Positions 57,723 to 64,000 of a DNA stretch of 64,000 bases are shown here, one piece after another (positions within the stretch are counted from its first letter, which is position 1; every line of letters begins with the position of its first letter). The DNA is from DYJE01 sp041660385. Lineage in GTDB: Bacteria; Desulfobacterota; Desulfobacteria; Desulfobacterales; Desulfolunaceae. The DNA lies in the NCBI GenBank assembly GCA_041660385.1, contig JBAZWJ010000025.1, positions 1 to 64,000 on the forward strand, in the 5' to 3' direction. The notes beneath the pieces were generated by a model that was given only the letters and a program-made list of their open reading frames with translations, was not told the origin of the DNA and ran no database searches. A program made the translations under genes and the position numbers.

Positions 57723-57723
57723 A

Positions 57724-58557
57724 TCAAAGCCCCTCGTCGTGTTTGCCTGCCGAAGACAGGTTGTAGTAAATCCATATCATCACCGACATAACAGCGAAGG
57801 CCACGCCGATTTCCACGCTGAAAATGCCGTGGGATCTGGCCATGACTTTATCCGTTCCCAGGATGGAGGAAAGGGCTCCGTAGTTGAGGAAATGCTCACC
57901 CATAAGAAGACACACAAAGCCGGTGCCCGAGTAAATCAATACGCCCACGGCCCCCAGAACAGCGGCTGTTTTTTCTTTGAAACGCTTGAGTGTGCGCCTG
58001 AGATCGTTTGAAATTGAGAAAAGAATAATGGATGATCCCATAAGAACGCCGCCCTGAAATCCGCCGCCGGGACTGTAATGGCCGTGGGCCACCACATAAA
58101 GGGCAAACAGCTGGACAAAAGCGATGACTAACCTACAGGTGTTTTTAATGATCAGAGAATCGGGAGCCCACATTGAGTCGATGCGTGTGAATACTTTGGA
58201 ATTTTCCGCAGGAAGTTTTCCTCCTTCCTCAATGCGCAGGGTGAGGCCTGTTGGAACATGCCGGTAAAACCGTGCTGGTGGACTTGTGCTTTCTCTTCTT
58301 CGCAAAAGGAAAAAACATGCAAGCCCCGCCGTAAGAACAACGGTGGTTTCGTACATGGTGTCGTATCCTCGGTAATCAGCAAGAATGGTAGTGACCGAGT
58401 TGGGTACATGGGCGTCAACCATGGTGTTTTCAAGAAAATGGGGAGAAAGGTACGTGTTCGCCGGAGACGTGCCGTCTCCAAAATTCGGAAAATCCATGGC
58501 GTAGTATATCAGAAGGGCTCCGCAAACGATAACGGTGATAAGTCCAATACTTTTCAA
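57724..58557 (-). CDS. mrpB: MbhE-MrpB fusion antiporter subunit
   Basis: A 277-residue protein from a TTG at 58557 with GGAGG 8 nt upstream; longer in-frame readings lie in the preceding gene. Residues about 1-90 are MbhE-like, the last part of MrpA: VPNSVTTILADYRGYDTMYETTVVL contains the usual D(F/Y)RGxDTxxE motif. Residues about 125-270 are MrpB (LFALYVVAHGHYSPGGGFQGGV). In classical Mrp systems the first part belongs to MrpA, so here MrpA is split and its end is fused to MrpB. The start overlaps the MbhD-like gene by 4 nt. Confidence 0.85.
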   Translation of the reverse strand: MKSIGLITVIVCGALLIYYAMDFPNFGDGTSPANTYLSPHFLENTMVDAHVPNSVTTILADYRGYDTMYETTVVLTAGLACFFLLRRRESTSPPARFYRHVPTGLTLRIEEGGKLPAENSKVFTRIDSMWAPDSLIIKNTCRLVIAFVQLFALYVVAHGHYSPGGGFQGGVLMGSSIILFSISNDLRRTLKRFKEKTAAVLGAVGVLIYSGTGFVCLLMGEHFLNYGALSSILGTDKVMARSHGIFSVEIGVAFAVMSVMIWIYYNLSSAGKHDEGL

Positions 58558-58799
58558 TCCTTGGTCCTCCTTGTGGTATGGAACACGGCGGCTACGCAAA
58601 AAACGGTACTGACTCCGGCCCCGACTGTGGCTTCGGTGAAGGCAACGTCCACGGCACCCATAACAGTCCAGGACAGGCACATGAGAAAACTGTAAGCGCT
58701 GAAAACAATGGCCGCAGCAAGAAGATCCTTAACTGTGATGGCCACGATACCGCTGATCACCACCAGGGCGAGAACAATGAAATCAATGGGAAGGCTCAT
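58554..58799 (-). CDS. MbhD-like subunit (DUF4040, MrpA C-terminal piece)
   Basis: An 81-residue protein with three membrane helices. VKDLLAAAIVFSAYSFLMCL and AFTEATVGAGVSTVF are the conserved DUF4040/MbhD motifs, including the Glu in FTEA(T/A)VGAG that lies on the ion path. It is encoded separately from the NuoL-like part of MrpA, as in archaeal Mbh/Mbs complexes. It overlaps both neighbours by 4 nt. Confidence 0.88.
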   Translation of the reverse strand: MSLPIDFIVLALVVISGIVAITVKDLLAAAIVFSAYSFLMCLSWTVMGAVDVAFTEATVGAGVSTVFCVAAVFHTTRRTKD

Positions 58800-59140
58800 G
58801 GGTTTGGCGTGTCCTTTTTCCTGGTCCAGGGTTGAAGTCCGGCCCTCATCCCTGCGTCAATGATGGCGTGGGTGGCGGTGGGGCTCGTAATATAAATGAA
58901 CACGACGATCAGGACGATTTTTAAAAAATTCAGAAACGAGGCAATGGAAATACCTCCGTCAAACAAAGCGAACAGGGCAAGACCGGCCATGGAGAGGAGA
59001 ACACCCATGCAGTCGATCATGCCTGCGGGATGAAGCCGGGAATAAAAATCGGGAAATCGGATCATGCCCACGGCTCCGGTGAAAAAAATAAATAGTCCAC
59101 CTGCCAGGAGCAAGCCTACAATAAAGGTGAGGATGATCAT
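58796..59140 (-). CDS. mrpG: Cation/proton antiporter subunit MrpG
   Basis: A 114-residue protein with three helices and the MrpG/PhaG signature VGMIRFPDFYSRLHPAGMIDCMG (residues about 26-48, in which the RFPDxYxRxHA pattern is recognisable). The C-terminal ITSPTATHAIIDAG is also typical. It lies 30 nt after mrpF, the longest gap among the small-subunit genes. Confidence 0.92.
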   Translation of the reverse strand: MIILTFIVGLLLAGGLFIFFTGAVGMIRFPDFYSRLHPAGMIDCMGVLLSMAGLALFALFDGGISIASFLNFLKIVLIVVFIYITSPTATHAIIDAGMRAGLQPWTRKKDTPNP

Positions 59141-59170
59141 GATATGTGCTCCCCATGCTCACAAAAAGGG

Positions 59171-59458
59171 TTATTGGTCCTTGTGTTCGTCATATAGATC
59201 TTTTTTCTTATGGAAATACCTGGCCGAAGCCAGAACGGCGATGAAGTTCAACAACGCGTAGGCCAGAGCGATGTCGATGAACATGTCGACCTTCTTGTAA
59301 AGAATGCCGATGATAATGAGAAGGACGGTCGTTTCACTGCCTATGGCGTTCACACCCATAAGCCGGTCAAGAATGGTGGGTCCCACCACTGTCCGGTAAA
59401 GGGAGACGGCCATGATGACTGCCAGCGCTATCCCTGAGTACAAAATGACATTTTCCAT
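59171..59458 (-). CDS. mrpF: Cation/proton antiporter subunit MrpF
   Basis: A 95-residue protein with three helices. YRTVVGPTILDRLMGVNAIG is the MrpF signature with the Asp-Arg pair, and DMFIDIALAYALLNFIA carries the conserved Asp of the sodium-pathway helix. The C-terminal tail is basic (HKKKDLYDEHKDQ). It starts 2 nt after mrpE. Confidence 0.92.
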   Translation of the reverse strand: MENVILYSGIALAVIMAVSLYRTVVGPTILDRLMGVNAIGSETTVLLIIIGILYKKVDMFIDIALAYALLNFIAVLASARYFHKKKDLYDEHKDQ

Positions 59459-59460
59459 AA

Positions 59461-60030
59461 TTATTCACCAAATATGTGACCTGATTTCGGTTCCATGTCT
59501 CCTGGCAGTCCGCCTGCGGTTGTGTCATCTATTGCATGGACTGCAAAATCACCTAGGACTGAAAGAGCCACAGTGATGGTGCCTGGAGTCAGAGTAATGG
59601 AGTTGGCGAAGGTGACAAGGGCCATGTCGTTCTTCAACCGGCTTTTAAAATAAACCATCTGCGGATTAATGCGTTCGAGCGGATCTTTACTGTATACCAG
59701 CTTGAGAACATGTATGTTGGAAAGGACAATCTGCCAGAGAAGCCAGGGGAAATACATCATAAACCTTCCCCATATTATGGGAATATTGTTGAACCTTGTG
59801 TCGGTGATCAGAAGATCCGATGACATGGCCGCCACAATCAGGCATGAAATAACGCCAAGGCTCATATGAAACAGGTCAAATTTCCCTGAAAATACAAGCC
59901 ACATCAAGAACATGACTATGAAAGTGATTGTGAAAGGGATGGGTTTCAACCGTTTTTCTTCCTGGGGTTTGACATCCGGCCCCTGGTTTTCGGAAGAATT
60001 CGGAGTATTTTTCTTATCGTGACTAGACAA
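59461..60030 (-). CDS. mrpE: Cation/proton antiporter subunit MrpE
   Basis: A 189-residue protein from a TTG at 60030, chosen because GGAGAGG lies 9 nt upstream; an in-frame TTG at 60054 lies before that site. A polar N-terminal tail of about 30 residues (SSHDKKNTPNSS...) precedes two helices and the MrpE domain. NSITLTPGTITVAL near the C terminus is the family hallmark. It is the first gene of the Mrp operon; the 180 bp upstream must carry the promoter, but no clear boxes were found. Confidence 0.88.
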   Translation of the reverse strand: MSSHDKKNTPNSSENQGPDVKPQEEKRLKPIPFTITFIVMFLMWLVFSGKFDLFHMSLGVISCLIVAAMSSDLLITDTRFNNIPIIWGRFMMYFPWLLWQIVLSNIHVLKLVYSKDPLERINPQMVYFKSRLKNDMALVTFANSITLTPGTITVALSVLGDFAVHAIDDTTAGGLPGDMEPKSGHIFGE

Positions 60031-60212
60031 TTTATTTTTCCTCTCCAAGGTCAATTTAACCAGGGAACAACCATATGCAACGTTTTAATCTTCAGGAATA
60101 AATGACAAAAACACAATTCCGTTCAATGGTTTTCAAACAAATTCAAAATAGACTACAAGCAATTATTGTACTTCTGAGAAACGAGAATCCTATACCTGGC
60201 TTTCAAGTTTTG

Positions 60213-61448
60213 TCAATGATTTTCTTGGCTTCCATTTGTTTTTCTGGCCCGGATTTTTTCATGGGCTTTGCGCATGGTTTCGGTGAGTACGTCGATGTCC
60301 ACGGGCCTTTCAAGGAAAGCAAACGCCCCAAGATCAAGACAGGTCTTCTTGTCGAATTCCGAGCCCTGCCCCGTGAGAATAATCACTTCAACGTCCGGTT
60401 TTGTCGCCTTGATCCGCCTCAGGACTTCGAAGCCGTCAATACCGGGCATCTTGAGATCAAGAACCATAAGTTCCGTGTCCTGGTTGTCCAGGTATCCCAA
60501 GGCATCTTCACCGCTGTACGTGACCTTGGTTTCAACCTCCCTGATTTTAAGACGTTCGGACAGTGTTTCCACATACCGCTTTTCATCGTCCACAAGCAGC
60601 ACCGGTGCTTGTTTCGTCTGTCCTTCACGGGATACAGTTCGAGCAGAGTCGCCCGTCTGGTCAAACCGGACATCCACCTGCACTACTCCGAGCACGCTTC
60701 CGGCAATATCCATGATTTTTCGTTTAAGGCGCCCTTGAAATATGACACCTTTTTTTATCGTCACCACCACGCGCCCCTGTTCAACCCAGACATGGCCGAT
60801 TCCGCCGCAGCAGCTCAGGGCAAGCTCTACCTCCGCAGCCAGTTTGAAATCCGCCCGTTCTTTCAAGACAATCTCCTTAGATATTCCGTGAAGTTTGTCC
60901 ATGTGTTTTATGATCACTGAAAGTGGGCCGTTTTCACCAATTCTATCCGCATAAATGGTCAGATCATACAAAGACTTGTCCCATGGTGTTTTTCCGAAAA
61001 GCGACTGTGAACGGACAGAGGCGTTCATGTCTTCAAGGTTTATCCGCTCCATCGCCTCTTTTTCAGACATCCCATGAAAGGTTACGGCCTGGATGATGCG
61101 GAAAGGCTTTTCAGCCACCACCAGAATTCTCGCCACGTGAGTCATCGACGGTGGCACAAAAAGACCGGCGAACCCATGAAAAACACAGTCGCCTTTTTCA
61201 ATCTTATCAGCCACCGCCCATTTCAGACAGGCCACCGCCCTTTCCCACTCATGGGTTATAGAGTTGAAAACCCCACGCTTCCCGACAATAGAGTATTCCA
61301 GAGACGCCCTCCTCTGGCCGGTCTTTTCGACAGCAAGGGCAATGATGTCCTCGTCGCTTATGACTTTGATGCCCTGGTCTGACGCGATACGCTCCGCCGT
61401 TCTTTTCCCCTGGGTGAACGAAGGTCCGTTAATCACGAGTGTCGGCAT
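60213..61448 (-). CDS. Cytidylate-kinase-like/receiver fusion protein
   Basis: A 411-residue protein from ATG 61448 (GGAG 6 nt upstream); an earlier in-frame ATG at 61487 lacks a ribosome site. Residues 1-190 resemble the cytidylate-kinase-like family (VISDEDIIALAVEKTG, VFHGFAGLFVPP, VAEKPFRI, MNASVRSQSLFGKTPWDKSLYDL). The nucleotide loop is GPSFTQGKRT, with Arg where Ser/Thr is needed, so catalysis is doubtful. The middle (190-265) looks like a BON or similar small alpha-beta unit (VELALSCCGGIGHVWVEQG). A receiver domain follows (about 280-400), with phospho-Asp in LMVLDLKMPGIDG. A role as a two-component output or ligand sensor is inference. Confidence 0.75.
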   Translation of the reverse strand: MPTLVINGPSFTQGKRTAERIASDQGIKVISDEDIIALAVEKTGQRRASLEYSIVGKRGVFNSITHEWERAVACLKWAVADKIEKGDCVFHGFAGLFVPPSMTHVARILVVAEKPFRIIQAVTFHGMSEKEAMERINLEDMNASVRSQSLFGKTPWDKSLYDLTIYADRIGENGPLSVIIKHMDKLHGISKEIVLKERADFKLAAEVELALSCCGGIGHVWVEQGRVVVTIKKGVIFQGRLKRKIMDIAGSVLGVVQVDVRFDQTGDSARTVSREGQTKQAPVLLVDDEKRYVETLSERLKIREVETKVTYSGEDALGYLDNQDTELMVLDLKMPGIDGFEVLRRIKATKPDVEVIILTGQGSEFDKKTCLDLGAFAFLERPVDIDVLTETMRKAHEKIRARKTNGSQENH

Positions 61449-61851
61449 GGCTGCTCCTTGTACTGTAAAGTTTTTTAAGGCATTCATTCACGTCCCATCA
61501 GACTTCATGGGGTGGTTTTGCGGCATAATCGTCAACTTCCATACCGCAACCTTCATAAACTACTTGGATGGCTTACCGAAATCAAGGGTTTGTAACGGAT
61601 TAAGGCGATTTTTCTAAAAAACATAAAGCCTTCTGATCAGTTATCATCGAATATGTAATTTCGAGAATACAGTAAAAGTTGCGCTGGAAAAGAAAGATGA
61701 TATGGAAGAATTGAAGGGAATTATTCGCACATGGCCGACATACCCGAACGGGGTTATAATCCATAACCCAGGGTTGCGGTTTGACGCTACCCTATGGACC
61801 ATAAACTCAAACCTTAACGATCCGTAATGGCCTGCATGTGGAGTGTATCGA
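61449..61851. other. 403-bp intergenic region
   Basis: It lies between the chemoreceptor end (61852) and the kinase-like/receiver gene start (61448), both on the minus strand. GGGTTATAATCCATAACCC (around 61750-61768) is a short inverted repeat without a T-run. No gene, known repeat or clear promoter was recognised. Confidence 0.4.
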
Positions 61852-63264
61852 TCAGTCGCCGCCTCCAACAAACTCACGCAATTCCGTTGCGAACGAATCC
61901 ATTTTTACCGCCTGGGCGTTCAAATCCTCGGCTGCTGAAGCGGTCTGTTCGGCATGGGTTGCATTTTGCTGAGTGGCTTTGTCCAGCTCGGACAGGGAGT
62001 TTTTGATGTGTTCGATACCTTGATCCTGTTCTTTTGTACTTCTGGCGATTTCATCCACAAGGCCCACGGCGCTTTCCACACTCGCTGAAACCATGCCGAA
62101 AGCAGCGCTGGTAAGGTTGACCATTCCTGCCCCGTCTTTGACTTTTCGAACGGTTCCATCGATAAGATCGGCCGTATTTCTGGCCGCTTCAGCCGCACGC
62201 ATGGCGAGATGACGGACTTCACCGGCCACCACCGCGAAACCCGCACCGGATTCTCCAGCACGAGCTGCCTCAACAGCAGCGTTTAGAGCCAGAAGATTGG
62301 TCTGAAAAGCGATTTCATCGATGGTCTTTACGATTTTCTGGGTTTCCTGGCTGGCCGAGGTGATTTCTGCCATGGACCGGGTCAGGGTTTCCATAGATGA
62401 CGCAGCCTGGTGCACAACAGAGCCCGTTTCTTTCATGATATTGTCGGCTTTAACGGCGCTGCTTGCATTCCGAGCTATCATCGACAGGGCCTGCTCCAGG
62501 GATGCGGTGGTCTGATCAATGGCGGAAGCCTGTTCTGCCGCCACCTCCGCGAGCTGCTGACTACGCGTTGAAACTGCGTTGGATGCCAGACTGACTTTTC
62601 TTGCACCATCAGCAAGCCCATCTGCCACACCGCCTATCGCCCTGATAATACTCCTGATAATAAAAAAGGCAAGAATGACAAAAAGCACCATTGCTGCAAC
62701 GCCAATGAACTGAGAACTGCGAACGATAAGCGTATGATTTGCCATGGCTGCATCATAGTTGGTGGAGCTGGCCGTAGCGGCAAGTTCATCCATTTTGCGC
62801 ATTTCCGAGTTGATCAGATGAAACGACTCATCTACAGACCCGGCGAACATGGAAGCTGCCGAGGCGTCAATAACCGCCATGTCTATGGTTTTAAGAATCC
62901 ATTCTTCATACTGTTTATAAGGTCCGGCTAAAATTTCGTATCGGACTTCAGGGGTGATGGTCTGCTCCATGTCTTTCAGGAGACTTCGGATAGAGCTCTC
63001 AAGTTTTATTCTTTTCTCTTCCGGATAACCTGAACTGGCCCAGACGATCAGCTGGTGGGTTTCGCCGTTCACAGCCGCAAGCTTCCCGATAAGAACGGCG
63101 ATTTCCTGACGCACCTTGAACGATTGGACTACGTCATCCACGCGGTGTCTTATCCGCGAAAAACCAAGACTCGAATTACCCACAAAAAACACCAGAACCA
63201 CGATGGATAGAATGGGAAGAAGGGCAATTTTTCTTTTCAGGCTCATGTTTTTAAAATAATTCAT
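61852..63264 (-). CDS. Methyl-accepting chemotaxis protein
   Basis: A 470-residue protein. TM1 is at about 11-30 and TM2 at about 188-210. The periplasmic part between them is an all-helical 4HB-like sensor without Cache fold. The HAMP region is short, and the signalling domain has the tip EIAFQTNLLALNAAVEAARAG and VVAGEVRHLAMRAAEAARNTA. The C terminus (about 450-470) is short and has no CheR/CheB tether. It lies 39 nt after a soluble Cache protein gene on the same strand, as in the 22.0-24.3 kb pair, but differs from that receptor over most of its length. Confidence 0.92.
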   Translation of the reverse strand: MNYFKNMSLKRKIALLPILSIVVLVFFVGNSSLGFSRIRHRVDDVVQSFKVRQEIAVLIGKLAAVNGETHQLIVWASSGYPEEKRIKLESSIRSLLKDMEQTITPEVRYEILAGPYKQYEEWILKTIDMAVIDASAASMFAGSVDESFHLINSEMRKMDELAATASSTNYDAAMANHTLIVRSSQFIGVAAMVLFVILAFFIIRSIIRAIGGVADGLADGARKVSLASNAVSTRSQQLAEVAAEQASAIDQTTASLEQALSMIARNASSAVKADNIMKETGSVVHQAASSMETLTRSMAEITSASQETQKIVKTIDEIAFQTNLLALNAAVEAARAGESGAGFAVVAGEVRHLAMRAAEAARNTADLIDGTVRKVKDGAGMVNLTSAAFGMVSASVESAVGLVDEIARSTKEQDQGIEHIKNSLSELDKATQQNATHAEQTASAAEDLNAQAVKMDSFATELREFVGGGD

Positions 63265-63303
63265 GGGATTACCCTGACTGTTCAGTGTCTGAACTAAAAC
63301 AAT

Positions 63304-63786
63304 TTATTTGTAAATTCCGCAACCGATAAACACATCCGGTCCGGCGGGAAGAACATAGGAGCTTTTTTCGCCGATTTTTTTTGTTTGAGGATGGCTCCAT
63401 TTGTAATGCACCCAGCCACCTTTCTCTTGCATGGCTTTTTTGGTCATTTCTGCCATGAACTGCTTTCCATCAGGATCTTTTAGATCGTAAAGATCTTTCC
63501 CGATAAGCCCAGGATTAGCGGGATGTGCCAGTGTCACCACACGAGCACCCTGTTTATCGCTGACCCTAAACATAAATACATACATATCGCCTTTGACATA
63601 TTCGCCATCCTTCTTGTTAAATACTGGAATCGCCTTGTCAACACCGTTGGCCTTGACGTAAGCCAGGGCTTTTTTGACAATGGCTTCGGCTTCTGGAGCT
63701 GTGCCACCTGCCTGTGCGAAAGGTGCTGTTACAAAACTGGCAATAAGGGTAAACATGACAACGATGATCACTTTAATTCTGGACAT
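63304..63786 (-). CDS. Periplasmic single-Cache domain protein (second copy)
   Basis: A 160-residue protein with GGAGGTAG before ATG 63786. The signal peptide ends near residues 25-27 (APFAQAGG). The mature part is a lone sCache_2-type domain: GEYVKGDMYVFMFRV, VVTLAHPANPGLIGKDLYDLKDPDGK, and GGWVHYKWSHPQTKKIGEKSSYV. It shares the KGxxYVFxF, HPxNPxLIGK and WVxYKWxxPxxxK pattern and the final CGxYK with the protein at 22050. The 214 bp upstream to the window end hold no recognised feature. Confidence 0.88.
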   Translation of the reverse strand: MSRIKVIIVVMFTLIASFVTAPFAQAGGTAPEAEAIVKKALAYVKANGVDKAIPVFNKKDGEYVKGDMYVFMFRVSDKQGARVVTLAHPANPGLIGKDLYDLKDPDGKQFMAEMTKKAMQEKGGWVHYKWSHPQTKKIGEKSSYVLPAGPDVFIGCGIYK

Positions 63787-64000
63787 GCAACTACCTCCAT
63801 AAGAATTTTAGTAAATATTATTGGGCGTGTATTGCGACTATCTGACCGGGAACACCGGAATCCATTGTTGAGTTTCAGAATGACAACTTATTGTTCGTTT
63901 TCCATCATGGAACAGTTATCAACGATAGGATAAACGATCATTTTATCAGATAAGCACCGCTGAAAAGATTGTTGACTAAAGAATAGGTTTTAAATTTACA

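Noticed and set aside
60102..60920. Long plus-strand open frame opposite the kinase-like/receiver gene.
   Set aside because: The minus-strand frame has a full receiver domain and a good ribosome site; the plus frame has no recognisable domain and is an antisense shadow.
1..64000. CRISPR arrays, rRNA, tRNA, complete insertion sequences, replication origin.
   Set aside because: No regularly spaced direct repeats, no rRNA or tRNA-like cloverleafs and no transposase or integrase genes were seen on either strand.

Overview
The window reads like part of a chromosome of a Desulfobacterota (Desulfobacterales-type) anaerobe. This is inferred from gene content: an Mrp/Mbh-style antiporter operon, multi-domain signalling proteins, an AtuA/acyl-CoA dehydrogenase pair and many intergenic palindromes. 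No rRNA or tRNA is present to prove it. Coding density is high and codon use is mostly GC-moderate, with AT-richer patches at about 6.67-7.72 kb and in parts of 37.4-49.6 kb.

Layout. (1) 0-5.2 kb: the right end of an extracellular contractile injection system (eCIS) locus: spike, PAAR-like tip, gp25-like protein, a baseplate J-type protein carrying an Asp-box beta-propeller insertion, and tail protein I. A membrane-anchored PASTA protein follows at 5.5 kb. (2) 6.7-10.6 kb: a thioesterase, a CGGC protein, two unknown membrane proteins and an AlbA_2-type regulator. (3) 10.8-14.8 kb: AtuA-like protein, acyl-CoA dehydrogenase and a TetR regulator, with a 180-bp imperfect hairpin element between the last two. 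(4) 14.8-36.3 kb: signalling. This holds a hybrid histidine kinase with an HDOD response regulator, flotillin/NfeD, a periplasmic Cache protein with a chemoreceptor, a large adenylate cyclase, a TetR/Fe-S protein pair with matching operators, and a Ser/Thr kinase-PP2C-FHA-FecR-response regulator-SrkA series. (5) 36.4-50.2 kb: an unusual RiPP (ribosomally made, modified peptide) cluster flanked by gene remnants. (6) 50.2-60.0 kb: a membrane protein of unknown role and a ten-gene Mrp-type cation/proton antiporter operon ending in a cyclic-nucleotide-binding protein. (7) 60.2-63.8 kb: a kinase-like/response regulator fusion and a second Cache protein-chemoreceptor pair.

The most interesting system is region 5. 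A 57-residue precursor gene (48328-48501, minus strand), too short for ordinary gene calling, encodes a lasso-type leader (YETPDL, then Thr43) and a short core ending in Ser with one acidic residue (Asp52). Around it are a PqqD-type recognition protein, a 2-oxoglutarate/Fe(II) oxygenase, three sulfotransferases, two radical SAM proteins, a lasso-cyclase-like asparagine synthetase homologue without the glutaminase cysteine, a chorismatase-like Rid protein and two tandem HPr-kinase-like proteins. The leader and the C-terminal Ser resemble paeninodin, whose C-terminal Ser is phosphorylated by such a kinase. No leader protease (B2) and no exporter are visible. The product is predicted, not shown, to be a threaded or otherwise macrocyclic peptide that may be phosphorylated, sulfated and hydroxylated.
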